A DNA stretch of 64,000 bases from Hyphomicrobiales bacterium (GCA_900473805.1 UCMS01000006.1:481736-545735); one strand, 5' to 3'; shown: positions 18,293 to 27,194, numbered from the stretch's first letter. The notes: generated by a model not told the origin, from the letters alone. Translations and numbers: made by a program.

Positions 18293-18580
18293 ATGCAGAT
18301 CACCAGCGAGGACAAGGACTCGGGCGGCCGTTATCTCGGCCATATCGAGGGCGTCTCGGAAGCGGCGGAAATGACCTTTTCCCGTGCCTCCCCTACCCTG
18401 ATCATCATCGACCACACCCAGGTGCCCGATGCGATGCGCGGCAAGGGCGTCGGTCAGGCGCTGGCGGAACACGCGGTTGCTCAGGCCCGCGAGGGTGGAT
18501 GGAAAATCATCCCGCTCTGCCCTTTCATGAAGGCACAGATGGACCGTCACCCCGACTGGAATGACGTGCGCAAGTCCTGA
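18293..18580 (+). CDS. Small GNAT-family acetyltransferase (YjdJ type)
   Basis: A 95-residue protein of the short Gcn5-related group (PF14542-like). It retains the acetyl-CoA binding signature VPDAMRGKGVGQALAEHAV and the C-terminal CPFMKAQMDRHPDW that ends most members. The substrate is unknown. ATG follows AGGAGG-like sequence (ACAGGAGGAACGGAC) at good distance. It diverges from the PqiA-like gene and ends in a strong terminator. Confidence 0.88.
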   Translation: MQITSEDKDSGGRYLGHIEGVSEAAEMTFSRASPTLIIIDHTQVPDAMRGKGVGQALAEHAVAQAREGGWKIIPLCPFMKAQMDRHPDWNDVRKS

Positions 18581-18610
18581 GCCGATCGACCGACAGATCT
18601 TGAACCCACG

Positions 18611-18645
18611 AAGGCGGACGCAGACAAAGCTGCGACCGCCTTTTT
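18611..18645 (+). terminator. Terminator after the GNAT gene
   Basis: AAGGCGG-A-CGCAG pairs with CTGCG-A-CCGCCTT around a 6-base loop and runs into TTTTT. It lies 30 bp after the acetyltransferase stop and just before the convergent FliJ-like gene end. Confidence 0.75.
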
Positions 18646-18674
18646 CATAGTCTCAATGGGCTGGAACCGTCGGT

Positions 18675-19025
18675 TCAGGCCCGAACACGCATCTGGCCAT
18701 CACGCTCTTCAAGCGCTGAGGCCTTCTGGTATTCCGCTTCTGCCTCTTCCAACGCCAATTCTGCCGCTTCCTGCTGGACCTTCAGTTCCCGGATCGAGAC
18801 CTGGAGATTGTCCGCGCGCTGGCGAGCCGCCTTGGCGAAGGTGGGATAGGCGAAATGATTGGGATCCGTGATGCCGGATTTTTTCTCCTCGATGCCGATC
18901 TGAGCTTCGAGCTCTTTCGCCATCCGTTCGAACTCCGCCATCATCGACTGCAACTGCTGCAATTGCCGACGCTTTTCGGTGACCTGAAAACCTTTCAGGC
19001 GAACCAGGCTCTCACGCGACTTCAT
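18675..19025 (-). CDS. FliJ-like coiled-coil protein
   Basis: A 116-residue, highly charged helical protein (KSRESLVRLKGFQVTEKRRQL at the start, long heptad-like helices throughout). Proteins of this kind beside ctrA in Rhizobiales are usually annotated as flagellar export chaperone FliJ; length and coiled-coil shape fit, but there is no other flagellar gene here. ATG at 19023-19025 has GGGAG upstream; the open frame extends further to 19175 without similarity. It is divergent from ctrA, with which it shares a long regulatory region. Confidence 0.75.
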   Translation of the reverse strand: MKSRESLVRLKGFQVTEKRRQLQQLQSMMAEFERMAKELEAQIGIEEKKSGITDPNHFAYPTFAKAARQRADNLQVSIRELKVQQEAAELALEEAEAEYQKASALEERDGQMRVRA

Positions 19026-19457
19026 ACGCAATACTCCCGTGATGCGAGACCCCCCGCCACACTTGCTACTCAACACGCCGACCGCGAACCGTCCAAAAAA
19101 AGTCTGCGGCGTTAACAAAAAGCTACCCTTGGTAACCTTTCGTTTACGGGCATCGTTAATGATAAGGCGGATCACTTAAGGGTCAGTAAATGCCAGCGCC
19201 GGAAAACGGCACATGACAATGATGAGTCAAATGAATCGGTTACGGGTAAAACCTGAGGCGCAGATTCAAGTGTGGCGATGACCGAAACACATGCAAAATC
19301 ATGAGGCTGAAATCTTTGCTTAATAAATTCGATACACCTTGCCAGAGGGAATCAGAATTTGTTAACCATTTGGTGGCAGCCTGCAAATCAGGCAACGACT
19401 GGATCCGTATCGCGTAGGGGGCTTCTCGACCTTTCGGCGGCGGTAAAGGGGATAAAT
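19026..19457. promoter_or_regulatory. ctrA promoter region with CtrA half-site and four GANTC methylation sites
   Basis: This 432-bp gap separates the FliJ-like gene from ctrA. It contains TTAACCAT at 19362-19369, the CtrA half-site word, 88 bp before the ctrA start. It also holds four GANTC sites (19224-19228, 19233-19237, 19263-19267, 19349-19353), the target of the cell-cycle methyltransferase CcrM; about one would be expected by chance in a gap this size. In Caulobacter and Sinorhizobium ctrA promoters respond to CcrM methylation and CtrA itself. Exact -10/-35 elements were not assigned. Confidence 0.65.
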
Positions 19458-20159
19458 ATGCGGGTTCTACTCATTGAAGACGACAGCGCGACCGCTCAGA
19501 GCATCGAACTGATGCTCAAATCGGAAAGCTTCAACGTCTATACAACCGACCTCGGCGAAGAAGGTGTCGATCTCGGTAAGCTCTACGACTACGATATCAT
19601 TCTGCTCGACCTGAACCTGCCCGACATGTCCGGCTACGAGGTGCTTCGCACGCTCCGCCTGTCGAAGGTAAAGACGCCGATCCTCATTCTCTCCGGTATG
19701 GCCGGCATCGAGGACAAGGTTCGCGGCCTCGGTTTCGGCGCCGACGACTACATGACGAAGCCCTTCCACAAGGATGAGCTCGTTGCCCGCATCCATGCGA
19801 TTGTCCGTCGCTCCAAGGGTCACGCCCAGTCGATCATCATCACCGGCGAACTGATCGTCAACCTGGACGCCAAGACCGTAGAAGTCGGCGGTACACGCGT
19901 TCACCTGACGGGCAAGGAATACCAGATGCTGGAGCTCCTCTCGCTCCGTAAGGGCACGACGCTCACCAAGGAAATGTTCCTGAACCACCTCTATGGCGGC
20001 ATGGACGAACCGGAACTGAAGATCATCGACGTCTTCATCTGCAAGCTCCGCAAGAAGCTCGCCAACGCTGCCGGTGGCGCCAACTACATCGAAACCGTCT
20101 GGGGCCGTGGCTATGTGCTGCGTGAGCCGGATGGCGCGGAATACATGGAAACGGCCTGA
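19458..20159 (+). CDS. ctrA: CtrA, master cell-cycle response regulator
   Basis: OmpR-family response regulator (233 residues) that controls division, DNA methylation, motility and replication timing in Alphaproteobacteria. The receiver (1-117) has the acidic pair E8/D9, phospho-acceptor D51 in [13 protein letters not shown] and K in DYMTKPF. The C-terminal winged helix (about 130-226) contains [33 protein letters not shown], practically invariant in CtrA. It is phosphorylated through CckA-ChpT; chpT is 0.7 kb away. The C-terminus ends META; Caulobacter CtrA uses a terminal AA for ClpXP proteolysis. ATG at 19458 is the usual family start. Confidence 0.97.
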   Translation: MRVLLIEDDSATAQSIELMLKSESFNVYTTDLGEEGVDLGKLYDYDIILLDLNLPDMSGYEVLRTLRLSKVKTPILILSGMAGIEDKVRGLGFGADDYMTKPFHKDELVARIHAIVRRSKGHAQSIIITGELIVNLDAKTVEVGGTRVHLTGKEYQMLELLSLRKGTTLTKEMFLNHLYGGMDEPELKIIDVFICKLRKKLANAAGGANYIETVWGRGYVLREPDGAEYMETA

Positions 20160-20183
20160 TCCGTTTCCCGCATATGTTGCCGC

Positions 20184-20214
20184 AAAAGGCCCGCATCCAG
20201 GATGCGGGCCTTTT
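20184..20214 (+). terminator. ctrA terminator
   Basis: Near-perfect hairpin: AAAAGGCCCGCATC (20184-20197) pairs with GATGCGGGCCTTTT (20201-20214) around a 3-base loop, ending in TTTT. It lies 24 bp after the ctrA stop and could also end the convergent receiver gene. Confidence 0.9.
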
Positions 20215-20338
20215 GCATTGCACGGCAGGTTCCGTCCGCACGATCAGGGCAACCCGCTCCCGGGGAACGGACAAGAAAAAGGCGGCTACCGAAACGGTGC
20301 CGCCTGTCACTTCATCTGGATCGTAGCGGTGACCGATG

Positions 20339-20701
20339 TCAGGCCGCCATGGCCTTGTCTCCGAACGTCGCCGTCAGAATCTGCCGGTCGAACGGCTTCA
20401 GCAGGAAGTCGTTTGCGCCGGCACGCTTGCCAGCCATCATCACCTTCAGCTCTGCCTCGATCACGCAGTAGTAGATCCGGACGTCCTTGCCGTTCGGAAG
20501 CGCGCGCACATTGGTGATGAGATCAAGGGCGTCGTCCATGGCCGCGTCGACGATCAGAAAGTCCGGCAGTTCGCGCTCGCAAAGCGCCAGAGCCTCACGG
20601 CCAGTCGCCGCGTCGGACAGCTTGAAGCCCAGTTCGGACAGGATCTTGCGACCCACCTTGCGAACCACGTCCGAGCCGTCTGCAATCATGAGGCGCTTCA
20701 T
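20339..20701 (-). CDS. Single-domain response regulator receiver, degenerate
   Basis: A 120-residue CheY-like protein with no output domain. The likely phospho-acceptor is D52 (FLIVDAAMDDALDLI) and the conserved Lys is in FLLKPFD near 102. It departs from the consensus: the acidic pair at the N-terminus is reduced (LMIADGSD), the usual DxxMPxMDG loop is DAAMDDALD, and the strand-4 Thr/Ser is replaced (IYYCVIE). ATG at 20701 follows GAGAGGA; a TTG two codons earlier is an alternative. It lies between ctrA and chpT, downstream of chpT on the same strand with a 115-bp gap, so it may exchange phosphate with ChpT or act as a non-phosphorylated partner. This is not CpdR or DivK by sequence. Confidence 0.8.
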   Translation of the reverse strand: MKRLMIADGSDVVRKVGRKILSELGFKLSDAATGREALALCERELPDFLIVDAAMDDALDLITNVRALPNGKDVRIYYCVIEAELKVMMAGKRAGANDFLLKPFDRQILTATFGDKAMAA

Positions 20702-20816
20702 GGCCAAATCCTCTCCTGCTTCCGGGCAAAAACAATGCTGCCCGCACCTTATGCCACAGCGCCTAAGGAACCGTTACCGCCTCGGGACGCAACCCGTCCC
20801 GAAACGGATCAACGGC

Positions 20817-21458
20817 TTAGATGACCTCGGCCGTAAAGGCGATCTCGCCTTCGCTGGGCAGGCATTTCAACTCCATGCCGGCCTCGTCAGCCAGAAGCAC
20901 CGTATAGTAAGGCTGGATGGTGTGCGCATCGATCGCCTCTTCCAGATGACCTGAGAGGATTTCCTGGTATTTCGGCGGCACGCGCAGCATGCGGCCCTTG
21001 GCGACGATCTTGAACTTCGCCTCGTTCTCCGGATCCTCGAGCGTGACGTCGAGCGAACCACCGCGCGGAATAGCACCGTAGGCGACGAGGAAGAGATTGA
21101 GCAGCAGCTTGACGCGGTTCTTGGCGATGATGGCGCGCGGACCGTTCCAGGTGACTTCCGTCTTCTTCTCGGCAGCTGCGAAGTCCCGGGCGGCCTTTTC
21201 AGCCTCGCCGGTATCGATTGACGCGCCGACCGAACCGGAGGCGCCAAACGCGAGCCGGGCGAACTTCAGCCGGACGGAGGCATTGAGAGCGCTGGTGCGG
21301 ATGAGATCCATCGCGTCGGCATCCGCACCGCCTTCGTCGAGCAACTCCAGCCCGTTGTTGATCGCACCGACCGGCGAGATCACGTCGTGGCAGACACGGC
21401 TGCACAAGAGGGCCGCGAGATCGGGACCCGCGAGCGTGAGATTGGGGTTTTTCGCCAT
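20817..21458 (-). CDS. chpT: ChpT histidine phosphotransferase
   Basis: Phosphotransferase (213 residues) that relays phosphate from the CckA kinase to CtrA and CpdR. The His-containing helix is clear: LAALLCSRVCHDVISPVGAINNGLELLDEG, with H24 as the phosphorylated residue. The C-terminal half has a degenerate HATPase-like fold (NRVKLLLNLFLVAYGAIPRGGSL) without ATP-binding motifs, as in known ChpT dimers. ATG at 21456-21458 has GGAGA upstream; a longer open frame to 21554 is unlikely. It is grouped with ctrA and sciP, so the substrate, its phosphodonor arm and its inhibitor are encoded within 4 kb. Confidence 0.93.
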   Translation of the reverse strand: MAKNPNLTLAGPDLAALLCSRVCHDVISPVGAINNGLELLDEGGADADAMDLIRTSALNASVRLKFARLAFGASGSVGASIDTGEAEKAARDFAAAEKKTEVTWNGPRAIIAKNRVKLLLNLFLVAYGAIPRGGSLDVTLEDPENEAKFKIVAKGRMLRVPPKYQEILSGHLEEAIDAHTIQPYYTVLLADEAGMELKCLPSEGEIAFTAEVI

Positions 21459-21647
21459 GGTCGTCTCCAGAGAAGTGTCGTGGGTCTCGCAGCGGTCGAA
21501 CATGAACACGGCCTGCGGCGTCACCGGATTCCTTGTCGGCCATAATGACACCATATTTGGTAAACCGATTATTAAGATGATGCTCGCTAGGTTTAATTAC
21601 CCCCATCGGAGAAGCCGAATCCGTCGACTTCACATCAAGGAGGCTCC

Positions 21648-22235
21648 ATGCGTCACCTGACAATCCGCTCTTTCCCGGCCATGCGCCTCTTCCTACTGGC
21701 CGTATTTGCGGTGTCTGGACTGGCAGCGGCTCCGAGACCGGTCCAGGCCGCCGGCGAATACACCATCCAGGAAGTGGTCGATGCCGGGCATGGTTTCTTC
21801 GGCGAGACCAGTGGTGCCTTGGCCAAGGTCATCGAGCAGGCCTTCGAGCAATACGGATTGCCGAACGGCTACATCTTGGGTCAGGAAGGATCCGGCGCCC
21901 TGATTGCCGGCCTCACCTACGGCGAAGGCACGCTTTACACCAAGAATGTCGGCCAGCATGACGTCTTCTGGCAGGGCCCGTCGCTCGGCATCGATTATGG
22001 CGGCAATGGCACCCGCGCCATGATGCTGGTCTACGATCTTCCCGATGTAGACACCCTTTATGCCCGTTACGGCGGCGTCAGCGGTTCCGCCTACATCGTG
22101 GCCGGCGTCGGCATGACCGTGCTGAAAAGCCGCGATGTGGTGCTGGTGCCGATCCGCACCGGCGTCGGTGCCCGCCTCGGCGTCAATGTCGGCTATCTCA
22201 AGCTGACCCGCACGCCCACATGGAATCCCTTCTGA
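21648..22235 (+). CDS. Exported DUF1134 protein
   Basis: A 195-residue protein with an N-terminal signal peptide (hydrophobic MRLFLLAVFAVSGLAAA, likely cleavage after VQA near residue 34). The mature part is the glycine-rich DUF1134 domain (GSGALIAGLTYGEG, GGNGTRAMMLVYDLPD, VGARLGVNVGYLKLTR), resembling YSC84/SYLF-type lipid-binding folds. Function is unknown. The start has a strong AAGGAGG site. It diverges from chpT, an arrangement seen in related rhizobia. Confidence 0.85.
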   Translation: MRHLTIRSFPAMRLFLLAVFAVSGLAAAPRPVQAAGEYTIQEVVDAGHGFFGETSGALAKVIEQAFEQYGLPNGYILGQEGSGALIAGLTYGEGTLYTKNVGQHDVFWQGPSLGIDYGGNGTRAMMLVYDLPDVDTLYARYGGVSGSAYIVAGVGMTVLKSRDVVLVPIRTGVGARLGVNVGYLKLTRTPTWNPF

Positions 22236-22395
22236 TCCGACCCGCCGGAGGAAGCTCAGGCTCACACAAGCTGGCTCTGCTCTGTCGTTAGGCATAGTTC
22301 GAGAATCCGGTGCAGCCCCGGCGGCAATCCTTGCCGTCACGGGGCCACCATGATTAAATATGCTTTAATGCTCACATGAACGCTGTGGCCCGACC

Positions 22396-23574
22396 GTGAT
22401 TGAATATGCGCTGATTTTCGCAATGGGATTTATGGCCGCAGCCCTTCTGGCAATGCTGCTGGCACCCGCAATCCACAGACGGGTGGTGCTCTACACCGAA
22501 AATCGCCTGAAGGCGACAATGCCGCTGAGCCCGCAGGAAATCCGTGCCCAGAAGGACATGGTGCGCGCGCTATACGCTGCTGAAAACGCCAAGACCCAGC
22601 ACGCCCTGCTCAGGGAGCGCGAAGCAGGGATTGCGCTCAAACTGCAGAACGAGACGCTGTCTGCGGAAGCAGGTCGCCTGGTTGCCGAGAACAAGGATTT
22701 AAAGACTCAGATCGACGAGATGAGCACGGAGGCGGCAGACATGCGCTCCGGCCTTCGCCGCGCCGATCTCGACATGGCCACGGTTCGCGAAACACTGAAG
22801 CGCGTCGAGATTGCGACGGCAGCCAAGGACGTCGAACTCGAGGACCGCGCCCACCGTATCGGCCGCCTCGTCAGCGACATCGATCACATGCGGATCGAAG
22901 CGATGAGCCGCGACACCGAGATCGACACGCTCAAAACCCGGATTCAGTTTATGCGGGACGAGCGCGAGGAGCTTCGCCGCGAAAACAAGCTTCTGGCCAA
23001 ACGCGCCAAGGATGCCGAGATCCGGCTGACCCAGGAAGAACACAAGGTGCTGAGGCTGGAGGACAGCCTCGCGCGGGATGCGGCAGAGCGCGCCGATGCG
23101 AGTTCGGCTCTGGAGCGCCGTCAGCGGGAGTTGGCCGACGTGAGAGCCAAGCTGAAAGCAGCCAATCTGCAGCTCAGGAATGCTCAGCGCGGCCTCAAGC
23201 AGGCGGGCCTGCCTTTGCCCGAGATCACGGATGACCCGACGATGCCCGAAGAGCAGAATTCTACCCCGCGCCTCAGCCCCGACCTTCTCGAAAACGATAT
23301 TCGCCATCGGCAGACGGCATTGACAGAACGCCTGTTGAAGGCCTCGTCATCGGCGGCAGACAACGAACTGCGTGAAGAGCTGGGGGATATTGCCGCCAAG
23401 ATGATCCTCCTGACTTCGATGCGCGAAAATGCAGGCGAGGGCACATCTCCCATCGGCGAATTCCTGGTGCCGACCGCCCGCGGTTCAAATGCACCGCTGA
23501 GCCTCGTTGATCGAGTCCTGGCACTCGACCCCTCGATCGGCAGACCGGCAAGCCAGCCGACACCCGCAGAATAA
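22396..23574 (+). CDS. Membrane-anchored long coiled-coil protein
   Basis: A 392-residue protein of unknown function. A single hydrophobic segment at residues 4-24 anchors it in the inner membrane. Residues about 45-275 are a nearly continuous charged coiled coil rich in E, R, K and A, and the C-terminal 110 residues are a mixed region. I suggest a structural or envelope-spanning role from this architecture only. The start is GTG at 22396 (an in-frame ATG at 22423 would cut the membrane segment). It lies 160 bp after the DUF1134 gene on the same strand. Confidence 0.75.
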   Translation: MIEYALIFAMGFMAAALLAMLLAPAIHRRVVLYTENRLKATMPLSPQEIRAQKDMVRALYAAENAKTQHALLREREAGIALKLQNETLSAEAGRLVAENKDLKTQIDEMSTEAADMRSGLRRADLDMATVRETLKRVEIATAAKDVELEDRAHRIGRLVSDIDHMRIEAMSRDTEIDTLKTRIQFMRDEREELRRENKLLAKRAKDAEIRLTQEEHKVLRLEDSLARDAAERADASSALERRQRELADVRAKLKAANLQLRNAQRGLKQAGLPLPEITDDPTMPEEQNSTPRLSPDLLENDIRHRQTALTERLLKASSSAADNELREELGDIAAKMILLTSMRENAGEGTSPIGEFLVPTARGSNAPLSLVDRVLALDPSIGRPASQPTPAE

Positions 23575-23580
23575 TCGGGT

Positions 23581-24414
23581 TCAGCCCAACCGGCCCATCG
23601 CACGCGCGATGGCGTAGAGCGCGATTCCACTCGCCGTGCCAACATTGAGACTGTCGAGCCCCGGCGCCTGAGCGATGCGCGCCGACTGGAATCGCCTGAG
23701 GATCGCCTCCGGCAGTCCCTCGCCTTCCGTTCCCATCACAAGGGCCACGCGCCGACCCGGTGTTACCGCCCCGATCTCGACCGTTCCCGCCGGCGACAGC
23801 GCCCAGATCTCGAACCCTGAAGACGCCAGAGCGCCGAGCAGATCTTCGGCCGATCCCTGGCGGCTGTAACGCATCGTCAAAACGGAGCCGACCGAGACCC
23901 GCAACGCCTTGCGATAGAGCGGATCGCAGCAGGTTTCGTCGAGCAGGACCGCGTCGGCGGTAAACCCGCTCGCATTGCGAAAGAGCGACCCGATATTGTC
24001 ATGATTGGATATCCCGCAGCCAACCAGCACCAAAGCATCCTCGGGCAGCGCCGCAATCCGGTCGGTGAGCGCCGGCGCAGGAAGCCGACGTCCGAGCGCG
24101 AGCACGCCCCGATGCAGGTGAAAACCGGCGATTGCGTCGAGCACTGGCGCTTCGGCCACATAAACTGGGACATCGCTTGGAAACCGCACTAGAAGATCGG
24201 AGAGACCGGCGAGCCGGTTCTTGAGGATCAGCAGCTTCTCCGCGACCACATCCCCGCCGGCAGCATGCGCCTTGGCGAGCATCGAGAGCACCACCGTGCC
24301 CTCGGCGATGAACTGTCCGTGGCGGCCCGTCAGGTCGCGTTCGCGGATGGCAGTGAATTCGGTTATCCGCGGATCGGCGGGATCAGTGATCTCGATCGTG
24401 CTCCCGCCGGCCAT
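23581..24414 (-). CDS. SpoU/TrmH-family RNA 2'-O-methyltransferase
   Basis: SAM-dependent methyltransferase of the SPOUT class acting on rRNA or tRNA ribose. The three knot motifs are present: NHDNIGSLFRNASGF (about residues 137-151), VALVMGTEGEGLPE (about 224-237) and SLNVGTASGIALYAIARAMG near the C-terminus. The N-terminal 90 residues form a typical substrate-binding domain. The 277-residue length fits the family; the target nucleotide cannot be told. It follows the next gene by 5 bp and ends 6 bp from the convergent coiled-coil gene. Confidence 0.9.
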   Translation of the reverse strand: MAGGSTIEITDPADPRITEFTAIRERDLTGRHGQFIAEGTVVLSMLAKAHAAGGDVVAEKLLILKNRLAGLSDLLVRFPSDVPVYVAEAPVLDAIAGFHLHRGVLALGRRLPAPALTDRIAALPEDALVLVGCGISNHDNIGSLFRNASGFTADAVLLDETCCDPLYRKALRVSVGSVLTMRYSRQGSAEDLLGALASSGFEIWALSPAGTVEIGAVTPGRRVALVMGTEGEGLPEAILRRFQSARIAQAPGLDSLNVGTASGIALYAIARAMGRLG

Positions 24415-24419
24415 CAGGC

Positions 24420-24806
24420 TTACTTTTCCGACAGCGTTACATCGGCGATGATGCGGCCGAGTGAAAGATCGAAGATAAACGTCTTCTTGACGCCAGCGGT
24501 CTCGCCGAGGATCAGCATCTGACTTCCCGAAAGCGAGGTGGAGAGAACCCGGAACCCGGCTGGCAGATCGGCCGTCAGCGACAGTGGCTGGCCCGACGGC
24601 ACGGCAAAGGGCTGTCCGACCGTCGCAGCAGGCGCCGTACGTCCGTCATCGCGCGTCAGCTTGTAGCCGATCGCAACCAGCACTGCGAGGAACATCACGG
24701 CCATAATGCCGCCGGAGACCATCTGCAACTTGATCATCTTGCGGCGGACGCTTTCCATCGCCGGATCCAGCGGCTTTTCGTCTTCTTCGTCGTCGAGATG
24801 GGTCAT
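24420..24806 (-). CDS. Small bitopic membrane protein (DUF6476-like)
   Basis: A 128-residue protein of unknown function. An acidic cytoplasmic N-terminus (THLDDEEDEKPLDPAMESVRRKMIKLQ) is followed by one membrane segment (about 29-48) and a periplasmic domain of about 75 residues ending FIFDLSLGRIIADVTLSEK. Similar proteins are conserved beside RNA methyltransferase or rluD genes in Rhizobiales. It is co-transcribed with the downstream methyltransferase and diverges from rluD. Confidence 0.75.
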   Translation of the reverse strand: MTHLDDEEDEKPLDPAMESVRRKMIKLQMVSGGIMAVMFLAVLVAIGYKLTRDDGRTAPAATVGQPFAVPSGQPLSLTADLPAGFRVLSTSLSGSQMLILGETAGVKKTFIFDLSLGRIIADVTLSEK

Positions 24807-24968
24807 GGTTGCGGTTCTGTCCTAAGCTTCATGGTCGTGGACCCGGCGTCCCTCACAGGGGCAACGGGAGCGAAATCATCCGGCAATCGATTGTCGAAAG
24901 CGCCGGTCTGTGCCACATGGCAGGAAAACCGGGCCGCACCGTCGGTCGAGGAAAGACGGAATGACACG

Positions 24969-25997
24969 ATGAGCGCCCCCTTTACCGAAAGCACTGCCGC
25001 AAGAAAAGAGCTGATTGCCGATGCGGACGCCGCAGGCCGCATTGACGCCTGGCTGACGGCAGCGCTGGGGGCAGAATTTTCCCGCAACCGGGTGAAGGCA
25101 CTGATCGAACAGGGCGCCGTGCAGATCAATGGCGCTTTGCTGGATTCCCCCAACCGCAAGATCAAGACCGGCGACACCGTCGTCATCGACCTGCCGGCGC
25201 CCGAGGACCCGCAGCCGAAGGGCGAGAACATCCCGCTCGACGTGCTCTATGAGGACAAGGACCTGATTGTCATCGCCAAGCCGCCCGGCCTCGTCGTCCA
25301 TCCGGGCGCGGGCAACTGGCATGGCACGCTGGTCAATGCGCTGATATATCACTGCGGCGACAGCCTGTCCGGCATCGGCGGCGTCAAGCGCCCCGGCATC
25401 GTCCACCGCCTCGACAAGGACACCTCCGGCGTCATGGTCGTTGCCAAGAACGACATCGCCCACCGTCACCTCGCCGACCAGTTCGCCGACCATGGCCGCA
25501 CCGGCCCGCTGGAGCGCGCCTACCGCGCCGTCGTCTGGGGCCGCCCGCGCACGCTCGCTGGCACGATCGACGCAGCCCTTGGCCGCTCTGGCGCCGACCG
25601 CACCAAGCGCACAGTGAAACGCGAGGACACCGACGACGCCCGCGAGGCGATCACTCATTACACCGTGCTGGAACGCTACGGCGAAAAGCCTGATGCCAGT
25701 TGCCTCGCCTCGCTGGTCGAATGCCGCCTGGAAACCGGCCGCACTCACCAGATCCGCGTCCACATGGCCCATATCGGCAATCCCCTGGTCGGCGACCAGG
25801 AATATGGAGCGGCGTTCAAGACCAAGGCCAATCTCTTGCCGGAAGACGCCAAGCGCGCAGTCAACAAGTTTCACCGCCAGGCACTGCACGCCTATCTGCT
25901 CGCCTTCGAGCATCCGACCACCGGCAAGACCATGCGCTTCGAAGCGCCGATCCCTGCCGATTTGCAGAAGGTTATCGACGCACTGAAGGCAATGTAA
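24969..25997 (+). CDS. rluD: 23S rRNA pseudouridine synthase, RluD-type
   Basis: Isomerises uridine to pseudouridine, probably at helix 69 of 23S rRNA. The 342-residue protein has an S4 RNA-binding domain (about 20-80: RIDAWLTAALGAEFSRNRVKALIEQGAVQING) and the RsuA/RluD catalytic core with GIVHRLDKDTSGVMVV, D149 being the catalytic Asp, plus CRLETGRTHQIRVHMAHIGNPLVGD. The ATG at 24969 begins close to the S4 domain; the open frame continues upstream without similarity. RluC-type specificity is the main alternative. Confidence 0.88.
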   Translation: MSAPFTESTAARKELIADADAAGRIDAWLTAALGAEFSRNRVKALIEQGAVQINGALLDSPNRKIKTGDTVVIDLPAPEDPQPKGENIPLDVLYEDKDLIVIAKPPGLVVHPGAGNWHGTLVNALIYHCGDSLSGIGGVKRPGIVHRLDKDTSGVMVVAKNDIAHRHLADQFADHGRTGPLERAYRAVVWGRPRTLAGTIDAALGRSGADRTKRTVKREDTDDAREAITHYTVLERYGEKPDASCLASLVECRLETGRTHQIRVHMAHIGNPLVGDQEYGAAFKTKANLLPEDAKRAVNKFHRQALHAYLLAFEHPTTGKTMRFEAPIPADLQKVIDALKAM

Positions 25998-26094
25998 GGT
26001 CATCTTCGAGCGTGCTGAGCCTTGTCAGGTTTACGCCGCTGCTGATGAGTGGCATCAAAGCGAAGAATGAAAGAGTCCAAGGGGATAGTCATCG

Positions 26095-27135
26095 ATGAAC
26101 TGGCGTATGCCATCTGAAACCGCCCGTCATGATCGCACCTGGATGGCCTTCCCCCGGGAAGGCACGACACTCGGAAGTGGCGAAGCCTGGAAGCAAACCG
26201 GCTACGAAGCATGGACGGCGGTTGCTCACAGTGTGGCCGAATTCGAGCCCGTCACCATGGTCGTCGACCCCTCCGAAAAGGAACGGGCACGCCGGATGCT
26301 CGGTAGCCATATCGAACAGGTCGAAATGCCACTCGACGAGTTCTGGATGCGTGACTTCGGCCCGACCTTCGTCCTCGATGACGCGCGTCCGACGGTGCTG
26401 GGTGCCGTCGATTGGGTGTTCAACGGCTGGGGCGCCCACGACTGGGCTGAGTGGAAGCAGTCGGCAGAAATCGCGCGAATGATTGCCGCCCATTGTGGAG
26501 CGGAGCTCGTCTCGAGTTTGCTGGTCAACGAGGGCGGCGGCCTTCACGTCGATGGCGAGGGCACGGTACTGGTCACTGAGACGGTCCAGCTTGATCCCCG
26601 TCGCAACCCCTTTGCCGACAAGGCCCGCGTCGAGGCCGAACTCGCCCGCACGATCGGCGCATCCAAGGCAATCTGGCTGCCGCGGGGCCTAACCCGTGAC
26701 TATGACCCCTTCGGCACATCGGGCCATGTGGACATCGTCGCCACCATTGCCGCGCCGGGCATTCTGCTCGTGCATCGACAGCTCAATCCGGAACATCCCG
26801 ATCATGCGGTCATGAAAGAGTTGCGCGCCTATCTGGCCGAGACCAGCGATGCCAAGGGCCGCCCCTGGACAATTCTGGACCTCGATGCTCCGGCAGAGAT
26901 CCGGGATGAGGACGGGTTCGTCGATTACAGCTACGTCAACCATCTCGTGGTCAATGACGGCGTGGTTGCCTGCGGCTTCGGTGACGACAAGGCCGATGCG
27001 GCCGCACGCGCTGTGCTGGAAGAGGCCTATCCCGGTCGCCGCGTGGTGACCGTCGATTCTCGCGCAATCTTCGCACGCGGCGGCGGCATTCACTGCATCA
27101 CCCAACAGCAGCCTTCTCTGATGCCCCCGGCGTAA
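26095..27135 (+). CDS. aguA: Agmatine deiminase
   Basis: Guanidino-group hydrolase converting agmatine to N-carbamoylputrescine and ammonia, a step from arginine to putrescine. The 346-residue protein contains the whole catalytic signature set: WMRDFGP, NEGGGLHVDGEGT, GTSGHVDIVA and ARGGGIHCITQQQP, where C334 is the nucleophile. The usual partner gene for N-carbamoylputrescine amidase (aguB) is not adjacent. Peptidyl-arginine deiminase-like homologues share the fold, but the motif set favours agmatine. Confidence 0.9.
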   Translation: MNWRMPSETARHDRTWMAFPREGTTLGSGEAWKQTGYEAWTAVAHSVAEFEPVTMVVDPSEKERARRMLGSHIEQVEMPLDEFWMRDFGPTFVLDDARPTVLGAVDWVFNGWGAHDWAEWKQSAEIARMIAAHCGAELVSSLLVNEGGGLHVDGEGTVLVTETVQLDPRRNPFADKARVEAELARTIGASKAIWLPRGLTRDYDPFGTSGHVDIVATIAAPGILLVHRQLNPEHPDHAVMKELRAYLAETSDAKGRPWTILDLDAPAEIRDEDGFVDYSYVNHLVVNDGVVACGFGDDKADAAARAVLEEAYPGRRVVTVDSRAIFARGGGIHCITQQQPSLMPPA

Positions 27136-27194
27136 GAACATCGTTGCTGCCGAATTTCGCCATCCTCTTCCAACGTTGCGCCTGCATTGACACA

